This document shows, piece by piece, positions 7,541 to 13,848 of a stretch of 30,642 nt of DNA. The notes below the pieces were generated by a model that searched no databases, had not been told where the DNA came from, and saw only the letters and a program-made list of their open reading frames with translations. Positions within the stretch are counted from its first letter, which is position 1. Each line of letters begins with the position of its first letter. Location of the stretch: assembly GCA_900549885.1 (NCBI GenBank), contig URQA01000014.1:1-30642 (forward strand), given 5' to 3'. This DNA comes from an uncultured Eubacteriales bacterium. GTDB taxonomy: Bacteria > Bacillota > Clostridia > Oscillospirales > Oscillospiraceae. Position numbers and translations under genes: made by a program.

Positions 7541-7697
7541 GTAAAGACAGAGTACGCTCATTCTGCACTGAGGACGGGGCATAATCTTTTCTGCAGCCGA
7601 CCGCGCTCTAGCGCCGGAGGCTCTGTTCACTTTATAGAAGGGAAAAGGCCAATTGGGTGACTCTATTCTACAAGTTGCGAAAAACGAAAAAATAGGG

Positions 7698-7726
7698 TTG
7701 ACTTTTTCCGTGAGTTCTGCTATGAT
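7698..7726 (+). promoter_or_regulatory. Promoter of the tandem tRNA-Ala genes
   Basis: TTGACT (7698-7703), a 17-base spacer and TATGAT (7721-7726), 45 bases ahead of the first tRNA-Ala. The roughly 150 bases before it (7541-7697) hold nothing I recognise. Confidence 0.8.
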
Positions 7727-7771
7727 AACCCTTGCGTTGAGGCTGATCATTCGGCTGCGGCGATTTTTTAT

Positions 7772-7847
<76 letters not shown>

Positions 7848-7895
7848 AGTACAACTGAATATGGCGTATCTGAAAGACTTCTGTTGGAAGGGTAT

Positions 7896-7971
<76 letters not shown>

Positions 7972-7981
7972 TGGGATACGC

Positions 7982-8017
7982 AAAAAGGCTTGTTTTCATG
8001 AGAAAACAAGCCTTTTT
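7982..8017 (+). terminator. Terminator of the tRNA-Ala pair
   Basis: A perfect 16-bp stem (AAAAAGGCTTGTTTTC at 7982-7997 with 8002-8017) around the 4-base loop ATGA, with T-tracts at the edge. A near-identical hairpin follows the tRNA fragment at 11.6 kb. Confidence 0.92.
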
Positions 8018-8063
8018 CCTTTCCTGCGATGAAAATAGCATATTCGGGCCATCTCAGTCATCC

Positions 8064-8098
8064 AACAAGGGGACGTTCCGTGTGAACGCCTCCTTGTT
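8064..8098. other. Imperfect hairpin downstream of the tRNA-Ala terminator
   Basis: AACAAGG (8064-8070) and CGTTC (8074-8078) pair with GAACG (8084-8088) and CCTTGTT (8092-8098), with a 3-base weak internal pairing. It is the counterpart of the cleaner terminator at 11721-11746. It lies 3' of hxlR, whose transcript runs leftward into it. Confidence 0.45.
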
Positions 8099-8127
8099 GT
8101 GTTAACGCGACCGATTTGAGACGTATT

Positions 8128-8457
8128 TTAATTTTGGTTCTTTGCCTGATATTTCTCTCCCCACGCGCCCATAGCGTCCGTGATTGGTTTCAGACTTTGA
8201 CCCAACTCCGTTAGGCTGTATTCTACTCTCGGCGGGACTTCTGCGTACACTTTGCGATGGACGAGTCCGTTGGCTTCCATATCCCGAAGTTGAGCGGTTA
8301 ACACCTTTTGCGAAACATGGCCGATGGACTTTTTCAGTTCCCCGAATCGTTTGGTGCCGGTCAGCAGATCCCGCAGAATAAGAATCTTCCATTTATCACC
8401 AATGAGCATGAGCGTGGTTTCCACAGGGCAGGCTGGCCATTCTTTGATTGGCTGCAT
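8128..8457 (-). CDS. HxlR-family winged-helix transcriptional regulator
   Basis: A 109-residue MarR-like regulator of the HxlR/YodB family, dimeric DNA-binding proteins that often sense electrophiles or oxidants through an N-terminal cysteine. Cys10 in EWPACPVETTLMLIGDKWK is at the usual sensing position. The winged helix runs through ILILRDLLTGTKRFGELKKSIGHVSQKVLTAQLRDMEANGLVHRKVYAEVPPRVEYSLTELGQSL. ATG 8457 follows GAAAGGG. It is divergent from the flavoprotein gene at 8599 across a 141-base gap containing a 32-bp inverted repeat, so it most likely controls both directions, with disulfide or quinone stress a reasonable guess for the signal. Family call is firm; the inducer is inferred. Confidence 0.9.
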   Translation of the reverse strand: MQPIKEWPACPVETTLMLIGDKWKILILRDLLTGTKRFGELKKSIGHVSQKVLTAQLRDMEANGLVHRKVYAEVPPRVEYSLTELGQSLKPITDAMGAWGEKYQAKNQN

Positions 8458-8488
8458 AAGTTCAAACCCTTTCTATAGTTTCTTTTTG

Positions 8489-8520
8489 GTAACTACAGCA
8501 CAATAAGGTGCTTACTTTAC
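8489..8520. promoter_or_regulatory. Operator-like inverted repeat between hxlR and the flavoprotein operon
   Basis: A symmetric 32-bp element centred between 8504 and 8505. Outer arms are GTAA (8489-8492) and TTAC (8517-8520); inner arms are AGCAC (8497-8501) and GTGCT (8508-8512). Size and GTAA...TTAC edges resemble operators of HxlR-family regulators. It overlaps the -35 of the rightward promoter, so binding should repress. Confidence 0.65.
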
Positions 8521-8547
8521 AACATGGACTTACGGAGTTAGTATAAT
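8516..8547 (+). promoter_or_regulatory. Promoter of the flavoprotein/macrodomain/sirtuin operon
   Basis: A perfect TATAAT is at 8542-8547. The best -35 is TTTACA (8516-8521), but its 20-base spacer is long, as is common for promoters needing or blocked by a regulator. The -35 overlaps the right half of the operator-like repeat. Confidence 0.55.
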
Positions 8548-8598
8548 CCTGCAAGGCAAAAATTGCAATCCCATATTCCATATCAGGAGGTATTTACC

Positions 8599-9000
8599 AT
8601 GAATGAAGTCGTAAAGTTTTTGCAGGAAAATCCCGTGCAGTATCTAGCTACTGTAGGCCGTGACGGAAAGGCCAAGTGCCGACCCTTCATGTTTGCCGGT
8701 GAAATGGACGGTAAGCTGTGGTTCTGCACGAACAACACCAAGGAAGTCTATAAGGATATGCAGGTCAACCCAAACATCGAGATTTCTGTTTCCAGCCCGG
8801 CCTATGCGTGGATTCGCCTGAACGGCAAGGCCGTGTTCAAGAACAACATGGCCGCGAAGGAAATGTGCATCCAGAATCCCATTGTCAAAGGTCAGTATGG
8901 CGAGGCCACCAACCCCATTTTTGAGGTATTCTACCTGAAGGACGCTCATGCGGTGATTGCCGATTTTTCCGGCAATCCGCCCAAGGAGTATGACCTGTAA
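8599..9000 (+). CDS. FMN-binding split-barrel protein (pyridoxamine 5'-phosphate oxidase family)
   Basis: A 133-residue cytoplasmic protein of the PNPOx-like split-barrel fold, predicted to bind FMN and act as a small reductase. Conserved blocks are VQYLATVGRDGKAKCRPF near residue 13, GKLWFCTNNTKEVYKDMQVNPNIEI near 39 and the YAWIRLNGKAVF strand near 66. Length is typical of the COG5015 group. ATG 8599 is preceded by AGGAGG at 8585-8590. It is the first gene of a rightward operon under the HxlR-type operator. The substrate is unknown; nitroaromatic or quinone reduction is possible, since HxlR regulators often control such enzymes, but this is inference. Confidence 0.85.
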   Translation: MNEVVKFLQENPVQYLATVGRDGKAKCRPFMFAGEMDGKLWFCTNNTKEVYKDMQVNPNIEISVSSPAYAWIRLNGKAVFKNNMAAKEMCIQNPIVKGQYGEATNPIFEVFYLKDAHAVIADFSGNPPKEYDL

Positions 9001-9012
9001 GCACAATGCCCC

Positions 9013-9044
9013 AACAGCTCCGCAGGCACTCTGCGGAGTTGTTT
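9013..9044 (+). promoter_or_regulatory. Intercistronic hairpin
   Basis: AACAGCTCCGCAG (9013-9025) pairs with 9031-9043 over a 5-base loop with a single GU pair. The following T-tract is short (GTTGTTTCC), so it looks more like a partial terminator or RNA-stabilising hairpin between the first and second operon genes than a full stop. Confidence 0.55.
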
Positions 9045-9064
9045 CCATTACAGGGAGGTTCCTC

Positions 9065-9685
9065 ATGCAGACAAGAGACTATTTGAAAACCATTGTGGAA
9101 AAAATCCATTCCGCCGTCTTGGCCACTGTGGACAGCGAGGGTCGGCCTGTCACCTGCGCCATTGACATCATGAACTACGACGAAAACGGCCTGTACTTCC
9201 TGACTGCTAAGGGCAAGAACTTTTATGACCGGCTGAAAGCCAATGAAAATATCGCCTTTACTGCCATGAAGGGTGAAGATACCCTTTCCTGTGTGGCGGT
9301 ATCGGTACAGGGCAAAGCAAAGGAGATTGGGCCAAACCGCCTGCCGGATCTGTTTCGGAAAAACCCCTACATGGAGAAGATCTATCCCGATGTGTGTGCC
9401 CGCAGCGCCCTTACGGTATTCCAGATTTATGAAGGAACCGGCGAATGGTTTGACCTTTCCAAACTGCCAATCGAACGTGACAGTTTTTCTTTCGGCGGGA
9501 TGCAGGCAAAGAAAACAGGCTACTTTGTGACAGACAAGTGTATCGGCTGTAAGTTGTGCTATTCCAAATGCCCGCAGAAGTGCATCGATATTTCGACAAA
9601 GCCCGTCACCATCCAGCAGAGACACTGCCTGCATTGTGGGAACTGCTATGAAATTTGTCCCGCAAGAGCGATTGAACGGAGGTAG
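9065..9685 (+). CDS. FMN split-barrel protein fused to a 2[4Fe-4S] ferredoxin domain
   Basis: A 206-residue protein. Residues 1 to about 140 form a second PNPOx-like FMN-binding barrel (SAVLATVDSEGRPVTCAIDIM, LYFLTAKGKNFYDRLKANENIAF). The C-terminal about 55 residues form a bacterial ferredoxin domain with two cluster motifs, CIGCKLCYSKCPQKC and CLHCGNCYEICP. The fusion suggests electrons pass from ferredoxin-type clusters to FMN and then to an unknown acceptor. ATG 9065 follows GGGAGG; an in-frame extension upstream overlaps the intercistronic hairpin and is not supported. The stop is three bases before the macrodomain gene, whose ribosome binding site lies in this gene's end. Similar proteins are sometimes annotated as nitroimidazole-resistance-like, but no such activity can be read from the sequence. 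Confidence 0.85.
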   Translation: MQTRDYLKTIVEKIHSAVLATVDSEGRPVTCAIDIMNYDENGLYFLTAKGKNFYDRLKANENIAFTAMKGEDTLSCVAVSVQGKAKEIGPNRLPDLFRKNPYMEKIYPDVCARSALTVFQIYEGTGEWFDLSKLPIERDSFSFGGMQAKKTGYFVTDKCIGCKLCYSKCPQKCIDISTKPVTIQQRHCLHCGNCYEICPARAIERR

Positions 9686-9688
9686 GCG

Positions 9689-10462
9689 ATGACGCAGGAA
9701 GGACGACTCAACTTTCTGATCCGCTATCTGCTTGCGGAACAGGGAGGATATGCGGGCATCCGTGTGCCGGATACCTGTTTGGAAAAACGGCGGCTTTTGC
9801 GCAGCCTGATGAATGTGCGTCCACCTGTCCCGGCCAGTGAGGATTTCCTGAAGGTGCAGGACGCATACCTGTCCGAGCGACTTGCCGAACGAGGCGTCAC
9901 AAAGATGACCGACTTAGTTCCGGTGCGCCCCGGCCTGTATCTCTGGCAGGGCGATATCACCACCCTGGCCGCCGATGCTATCGTCAATGCGGCAAACAGC
10001 CAAATGCTGGGCTGCTTTGTACCCTGTCATGGTTGTATTGACAACGCCATTCACACCTATGCGGGAGTGCAGCTCCGCATGGAGTGTGCCCATCTTATGG
10101 CAGAACAAAAAGGAGAAGAACCCACCGGCAGGGCAAAAATCACAAAGGCTTATAATTTGCCATGCCGTTACGTGCTGCACACCGTCGGCCCAATCATCTA
10201 CGGACCTATCACCCAAACAGACCGTGGCCTGCTGGCAAGCTGTTACCGCTCCTGTCTTTCACTGGCGGCAAACAACGGTCTGAACAGCGTGGCTTTCTGC
10301 TGTATCTCCACCGGCGAGTTTCATTTCCCGAATGAGGTGGCCGCAGAGATTGCCATCCAGACGGTTAGAGAATGGCAGCTGCAAAATCCAGACAAAATCG
10401 AGGTGGTTTTTAATGTTTTCAAGGACAGCGACTATGCAATCTACAAGCGCCTACTGCAATAA
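9689..10462 (+). CDS. Zinc-type macrodomain, protein ADP-ribosyl hydrolase (SirTM-linked)
   Basis: A 257-residue macrodomain protein of the class known to be paired with SirTM sirtuins, whose members remove ADP-ribose from proteins modified by the partner. The N-terminal about 80 residues are the helical extension typical of this class (RRLLRSLMNVRPPVPASEDFLKVQDAYL). The macrodomain follows with GDITTLAADAIVNAANS, then LGCFVPCHGCIDNAIH, where Cys109, His114 and Cys116 are candidates for the catalytic zinc, then YVLHTVGPI and FCCISTGEFHFP. ATG 9689 follows GGAGGT. Its 3' end overlaps the preferred sirtuin start. Family and partnership are established for relatives; the protein substrate here is unknown. 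Confidence 0.92.
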   Translation: MTQEGRLNFLIRYLLAEQGGYAGIRVPDTCLEKRRLLRSLMNVRPPVPASEDFLKVQDAYLSERLAERGVTKMTDLVPVRPGLYLWQGDITTLAADAIVNAANSQMLGCFVPCHGCIDNAIHTYAGVQLRMECAHLMAEQKGEEPTGRAKITKAYNLPCRYVLHTVGPIIYGPITQTDRGLLASCYRSCLSLAANNGLNSVAFCCISTGEFHFPNEVAAEIAIQTVREWQLQNPDKIEVVFNVFKDSDYAIYKRLLQ

Positions 10463-11297
10463 TATTATGCGGCTCAAAGAGGAATTGGACACGGCAGATG
10501 CGGTGGTGATCGGGGCTGGTTCCGGGCTGTCCACTTCCGCCGGATTCACCTATACGGGCGAACGCTTTCAAAGGTATTTCGGGGATTTTATTGCAAAATA
10601 TGGTTTCCGTGATATGTATTCCGGCGGCTTCTATCCCTTTGCCAGTTTGGAAGAACACTGGGCGTATTGGAGCCGGTATATTTACGTCAATCGTTATCTG
10701 GACGCACCGAAGCCGGTTTACCAAGAGCTTTTGCGGCTGGTGCAGGACAAGAACTATTTTGTTCTGACGACCAATGTAGACCACTGCTTCCAGAGGGCTG
10801 GGTTTGAGAAACGTCGGCTGTTCTACACGCAGGGTGACTATGGCCTGTGGCAGTGTTCCAAGCCCTGCCACCAAAAGACCTACGACAACGAAACCGTGGT
10901 CAGAAAGATGCTGGTAGAGCAGAAGAATATGAAAATCCCCAGCGGACTGATACCGTACTGCCCTACCTGTGGTGCACCCATGTCTATGAACCTGCGGGCA
11001 GACGATGCCTTTGTGGAAGACGAGGGCTGGCACGCCGCCGCTCAGCGCTATGCAGAGTTTTTGCGCCGCCATGAGGGACAGCACATCCTGTTCCTAGAAT
11101 TGGGCGTGGGTGGCAATACGCCGGTTATCATCAAATATCCGTTTTGGAGAATGACCTATCAAAACCCCAAAGCGGTCTACGCCTGTGTAAATCTGTCAGA
11201 AGCATACTGCCCAAGGGAAATCCAGAGACACGCGATTTGCATTGACAAGGATATTGGAAAAACAATCGGACAAATAAGCAAATACACGTCAATTTGA
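10434..11297 (+). CDS. SirTM-type sirtuin, predicted protein ADP-ribosyltransferase
   Basis: A 287-residue class M sirtuin. Relatives transfer ADP-ribose from NAD+ to a lipoylated carrier protein instead of deacetylating. The NAD-binding motif GAGSGLSTSAGFTYTGERF is near residue 30. TTNVDHCFQ has Asn114 and Asp116. Where deacetylases have the catalytic histidine, this protein has Gln133 in YTQGDYGLWQCS, the hallmark of SirTM. A zinc ribbon is formed by QCSKPC and YCPTCG. ATG 10434 is preferred because AAGGA lies 8 bases upstream and the resulting YCNNIMRLKEELDTAD helix matches the family; ATG 10467 lacks a ribosome binding site. The 29-base overlap with the macrodomain gene implies coupled translation. 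No carrier (GcvH-L) or lipoate ligase gene is nearby. Confidence 0.92.
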   Translation: MQSTSAYCNNIMRLKEELDTADAVVIGAGSGLSTSAGFTYTGERFQRYFGDFIAKYGFRDMYSGGFYPFASLEEHWAYWSRYIYVNRYLDAPKPVYQELLRLVQDKNYFVLTTNVDHCFQRAGFEKRRLFYTQGDYGLWQCSKPCHQKTYDNETVVRKMLVEQKNMKIPSGLIPYCPTCGAPMSMNLRADDAFVEDEGWHAAAQRYAEFLRRHEGQHILFLELGVGGNTPVIIKYPFWRMTYQNPKAVYACVNLSEAYCPREIQRHAICIDKDIGKTIGQISKYTSI

Positions 11298-11580
11298 GGT
11301 GTATTTTGCCGAAATAGGATGTTTTTAAATGGATGAAAGCACTCAGATTTTGCGCTTTTATAAATGGTATGATACAATACAAAGGTAGGAATTTTGATTT
11401 TTGAAGAACAAAACCGCTATGTAAGTATGTAAAGTGATTCTGAACCGGAACCCATACCAGGACGGAATTGAAAAGACGTGTCGGGGCATCACTTATTGAG
11501 AGCGGTATCCCGGTAGATCCCTTGAAATCTCAACATTTTTTTCGTTTATCCATCACTGTGTTTTTCGTCCTGGGTCTTTA
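11298..11580. other. Intergenic stretch with an orphan promoter and no gene
   Basis: About 280 bases, AT-rich, with no credible reading frame. A promoter-like TTGCGC (11350-11355), 17-base spacer, TACAAT (11373-11378) is followed by GGTAGG and a very short frame from about 11396 (IFEEQNRYVSM then stop), which may be the remains of a decayed gene. Nothing else is recognisable up to the tRNA fragment. Confidence 0.5.
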
Positions 11581-11622
11581 GCGTTCAAGAGGTCAGCGGT
11601 TCGATCCGGCATATCTCCATCA
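11581..11622 (+). pseudogene. 3' fragment of tRNA-Ala(GGC)
   Basis: Forty-two bases match the two intact tRNA-Ala genes from the last anticodon base to the CCA end, with 38 identical. Differences fall in the T-stem (CCGCT has become CGGCA) and in the CCA (now TCA), so it cannot fold or function. The 5' half of the tRNA is absent. It and the following terminator mirror the 3' end of the tRNA-Ala array at 7.9 kb, bracketing the module between them. Confidence 0.85.
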
Positions 11623-11634
11623 AGAGATATGAAG

Positions 11635-11668
11635 AAAGGCTTGTTTTCACGAGAAAACAAGCCTTTTT
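11635..11668 (+). terminator. Duplicate of the tRNA-Ala terminator
   Basis: A 14-bp stem (AAAGGCTTGTTTTC at 11635-11648 with 11653-11666), loop ACGA, then T-rich sequence. It is nearly identical to the hairpin at 7982-8017, so the duplication includes the tRNA's terminator. Confidence 0.8.
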
Positions 11669-11720
11669 CTTTTTTTGTGGTGAAAATGGAAGCCTATGCC
11701 GTCTGGCCGCTGTCTCAGAG

Positions 11721-11746
11721 GGGCGTTCCGTGGGAACGCCCTTTTT
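11721..11746 (+). terminator. Rho-independent terminator, homologous to the hairpin at 8064
   Basis: GGGCGTTCC (11721-11729) pairs perfectly with GGAACGCCC (11733-11741) and is followed by five T. It stands at the position corresponding to the 8064-8098 hairpin in the other copy of the repeat and converges on the leftward gene at 11795-12442. Confidence 0.75.
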
Positions 11747-11794
11747 ATATCCAGAGGCTGGACACCGGGAAAAGCTGACGCAATCGAGCGACGG

Positions 11795-12442
11795 CTATCG
11801 CAGAAGCCAGATCTGTCCGTCCGGCATCTCCATCCAGGCCCCTGGAATAACATCTAGGATTGAGCCGTCAGGATACCTGCGTACCACGACTTCTTCCTGG
11901 TAAATCTGGCCCTCCATCTGCTCGTCCCACCGGGAGAAATACAACTGGTCATCCTTCCGGAAACAGAAGCTCTCTGTTTCGCCAATGGCAAAGGCAAACG
12001 ATTCCGGCCAGATAATTTGAAATTTTCCGTCATTTGCTTGGCGGGTAAGCATCAGAGGCGTCTGATGCAGCAACAGGTTATAGCAGTCCTCTACCTCCGT
12101 CAACGGTAGGAGCGCGACCGGGACAACGGTCTGGCAGGCGTCGTCGTATTGGATAATACGGATCCGCCCGTCCGGAAAGTCAATCAGCAGAATATAGATG
12201 CTCCCGCCGCAGAAAATCGGCCGCCCAAAATACTGTCCAGGTTTTCCCTGCACCGGCTCCACCACCCGGCCATCTGGATAGTGGGCAAAAATCAGGCGGT
12301 TGCAGGTGGCGGGATGGTGGTCCCGGTACAACTCTTCGGCTTCATACAGGTCACCCGCGGCATAATCGCTGCCCCAAAACCATTCCCGGGTACCCTTCAG
12401 CGGTTCCAGACAAAAAATACCCTGTGTGTGGATTGTTTTGAT
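11795..12442 (-). CDS. Hypothetical protein, probably starting at a rare ATC codon
   Basis: I do not recognise this family. It is a soluble protein, 215 residues from ATC 12442, rich in aromatic and acidic residues, with repeated HYPDGRVVEPV, DFPDGRIRIIQY and RRYPDGSILDVIPG blocks that suggest a beta-propeller-like or repeated beta-sheet fold. There is no signal peptide or membrane segment. The frame is open to a TGA six bases upstream of ATC 12442 and has no ATG; the first conventional start is TTG 12331, which lacks a ribosome binding site and would cut 37 residues. At ATC 12442 a GAGGTG sits 7 bases upstream, and codons AAA ACA ATC CAC ACA CAG follow (KTIHTQ). A strong promoter ends 36 bases upstream. 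The frame is probably real and the start was perhaps ATG before mutation. Confidence 0.7.
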   Translation of the reverse strand: MKTIHTQGIFCLEPLKGTREWFWGSDYAAGDLYEAEELYRDHHPATCNRLIFAHYPDGRVVEPVQGKPGQYFGRPIFCGGSIYILLIDFPDGRIRIIQYDDACQTVVPVALLPLTEVEDCYNLLLHQTPLMLTRQANDGKFQIIWPESFAFAIGETESFCFRKDDQLYFSRWDEQMEGQIYQEEVVVRRYPDGSILDVIPGAWMEMPDGQIWLLR

Positions 12443-12477
12443 GGCCGTTCACCTCACAAAATAGAAATTTCAGGCCT

Positions 12478-12506
12478 ATTGTACCATCTCAATGGGCTGC
12501 GTGCAA
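12478..12506 (-). promoter_or_regulatory. Promoter of the leftward hypothetical gene
   Basis: On the minus strand TTGCAC (12506-12501), a 17-base spacer and TACAAT (12483-12478) with an extended -10 TGG. Expected transcription start is about 30 bases ahead of ATC 12442, which fits that start and not TTG 12331. Confidence 0.75.
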
Positions 12507-12605
12507 CGGTAAACGGTCCGGAAGGGGGCAGGAATCAGATGACTGAGAATAGATTGTCCTGGAGTTGTTACAATAGCGGTATCAAACGATTAGGAGGACA
12601 CCAAA

Positions 12606-13454
12606 ATGAGAAGAAGCTGCACCCTGACGCCTGAACAGATCTGCGGCTGGGCGTGCGGGCTGAGAGAGCAGGAGCACAGCCCGGGCACCATCAAAAATTA
12701 CCTGCGGCATGTGCGGTCGTTTTCAGCCTGGCTGGACGGCAGGGAAGTGACCAGAGAAGCTGCCGGGCAGTGGAAGGCTGCGCTGGTGGAGGCGGGGTAT
12801 GCGCCTGCCACAGTCAACGCCATGCTGGCTGCCCTGAACCGTTTCTTTGTGTTCCAGGGGTGGGAGGAGTGCCGGGTAAAAGCCCTGCGGCTCCAGAAAA
12901 AGCTGTTCCGGGAGGCAGGGCGGGAGCTGGTCCGGGCAGACTACGAAAAGCTGCTGGACGCAGCGGAGCGCCAGGGCCGGCCCCGGCTGGTGCTGCTCAT
13001 GGAGGCGATTTGCGCCACAGGCATCCGAGTCAGCGAGGTGAAATACCTCACGGTAGAGGCGGCCCGGCGTGGAAAGGCGGAGATCAGCCTCAAGGGCAAG
13101 ATCCGGACGATTCTGATTCCCAACAAGCTGTGTCGGAAGCTGCTGAAATACGCCCAAAAGCAAAAGACCGCCTCCGGTGAGATCTTTCTCACCAGAAGCG
13201 GAAAAAGCCTGTCCCGGAAGCAGATCTGGGCGGAAATGAAGTCCCTGTGCCGGGAGGCGGGGGTAGCCCCTTCCAAGGTGTTTCCCCACAACCTGCGCCA
13301 CCTGTTCGCCAGGTGCTTTTACCAGGCGTGCAGGGATGTGGCGAAGCTGGCCGATGTGCTGGGCCACAGCAGCATCGAGACGACCCGCATTTACCTCATC
13401 TCCACCGGAGCGGAGCACGCCCGGACCCTGGACCGCCTGCGCCTGATTTCCTAG
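12606..13454 (+). CDS. Tyrosine recombinase (XerC/D-like, candidate DNA invertase)
   Basis: A 282-residue site-specific recombinase. The N-terminal SAM-like core-binding domain (residues about 8-95) contains SPGTIKNYLRHVRSFSAWL and ATVNAMLAALNRFFVFQGW. The catalytic domain has the whole active site: Arg141 (ATGIRVSEV), Lys163 or Lys165 (SLKGKIRTILIP), His228-x-x-Arg231 (HNLRHLFAR), His254 (LGHSSIETTRIY) and nucleophile Tyr263. ATG 12606 follows AGGAGG at 12592-12597. There is no phage or conjugation gene nearby. Right after the stop come three direct copies of a 21-22 bp repeat and, 250 bp on, an inverted copy ahead of a surface-protein operon. The most economical role is inverting that segment. 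A role as integrase of a lost element is the alternative. Confidence 0.92.
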   Translation: MRRSCTLTPEQICGWACGLREQEHSPGTIKNYLRHVRSFSAWLDGREVTREAAGQWKAALVEAGYAPATVNAMLAALNRFFVFQGWEECRVKALRLQKKLFREAGRELVRADYEKLLDAAERQGRPRLVLLMEAICATGIRVSEVKYLTVEAARRGKAEISLKGKIRTILIPNKLCRKLLKYAQKQKTASGEIFLTRSGKSLSRKQIWAEMKSLCREAGVAPSKVFPHNLRHLFARCFYQACRDVAKLADVLGHSSIETTRIYLISTGAEHARTLDRLRLIS

Positions 13455-13466
13455 AGGAAACGCTCA

Positions 13467-13487
13467 GGACAAAATGGATATTCCGTC
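13467..13487 (+). repeat. Recombinase-site-like repeat, copy R1
   Basis: Begins GGACAAAATGGATATT and ends CCGTC. It starts 12 bases after the recombinase stop codon and is identical over 21 bases to R2 at 13509. Confidence 0.85.
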
Positions 13488-13508
13488 TTTTCACCTGAAA
13501 TAGAAAAA

Positions 13509-13529
13509 GGACAAAATGGATATTCCGTC
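13509..13529 (+). repeat. Recombinase-site-like repeat, copy R2
   Basis: Identical to R1, 42 bases downstream of it, in direct orientation. The sequence between copies is also loosely similar (GAAAT followed by an A-rich stretch), suggesting a tandem unit of about 42 bp. Confidence 0.85.
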
Positions 13530-13549
13530 CGTTACACGAAATTAAAGCG

Positions 13550-13571
13550 GGACAAAATGGATATTTTGTCC
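13550..13571 (+). repeat. Recombinase-site-like repeat, copy R3 (perfectly symmetric)
   Basis: Shares its first 16 bases with R1 and R2 but ends TTTGTCC, which makes it a perfect dyad: GGACAAAAT and ATTTTGTCC around a 4-base centre GGAT. This is the shape of a tyrosine-recombinase core site, two inverted binding arms around a short crossover region. It is 41 bases after R2. Confidence 0.85.
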
Positions 13572-13727
13572 TAAATATGCGCCAAAAGTCTGAACAAGCA
13601 AACTCTGATACATATTTATAGTATCATAACCCAAAGCTTTTTGCAAGAAGTTTCCATGTCTTTGGCATAACAAAGCGAGCCAATCCAGGGAAATATTGGA
13701 TTGGCCAAGTTCTCGCGCCCATTTTTG

Positions 13728-13759
13728 TCCCTTGAGTCACCCGCTCAAGGGATTTTTTT
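13728..13759 (+). terminator. Terminator inside the candidate invertible segment
   Basis: TCCCTTGAG (13728-13736) pairs perfectly with CTCAAGGGA (13744-13752), followed by seven T. In the present orientation it stops transcripts coming from the recombinase side and insulates the promoter downstream. Confidence 0.88.
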
Positions 13760-13782
13760 CTTGCCAGCCTTAAACAGCCGCC

Positions 13783-13810
13783 TTGACGATCGAGTTAGAG
13801 AAGGCAAAAT
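13783..13810 (+). promoter_or_regulatory. Candidate promoter of the zinc-ribbon/adhesin operon
   Basis: TTGACG (13783-13788), a 16-base spacer and CAAAAT (13805-13810). The -35 is inside the candidate invertible segment and the -10 is in the repeat R4. Because R3 presents the same sequence outward at the other end, the promoter would stay intact after inversion but face the recombinase. Confidence 0.5.
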
Positions 13811-13823
13811 ATCCATTTTGTCT
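13803..13823 (-). repeat. Inverted recombinase-site-like repeat, copy R4
   Basis: Read on the minus strand it shares 18 consecutive bases with R3 (GACAAAATGGATATTTTG) but lies in opposite orientation, as the central GGAT/ATCC shows. It sits 25 bases ahead of the zinc-ribbon gene. R3 and R4 thus form an inverted pair around about 230 bp. Confidence 0.85.
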
Positions 13824-13848
13824 TAAAACGAATGGCGGGTGATGGAGA

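Larger units (their letters stand above)
13550..13823. other. Candidate invertible DNA segment (phase-variation switch)
   Basis: The segment is bounded by the inverted pair R3 and R4 next to a tyrosine recombinase gene and directly upstream of a surface-protein operon. It contains no gene. Inside are a small dyad GATAC/GTATC (13607-13625), a weak hairpin CCAATCC/GGATTGG (13681-13704), a degenerate half-site CCATTTTTGTCC (13719-13730), a strong rightward terminator (13728-13759) and a rightward promoter (13783-13810) whose -10 lies in R4. Size and layout match known invertible promoters. In this assembly the promoter points at the operon, so the drawn state would be ON. That it inverts is inference; no flipped reads were available. 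Confidence 0.6.

Noticed and set aside
13455..13848. The repeat region considered as an integron attI/attC array
   Set aside because: The recombinase lacks a visible IntI-specific insertion, there are no gene cassettes between repeats, and the spacing of 41-42 bp leaves no room for them.
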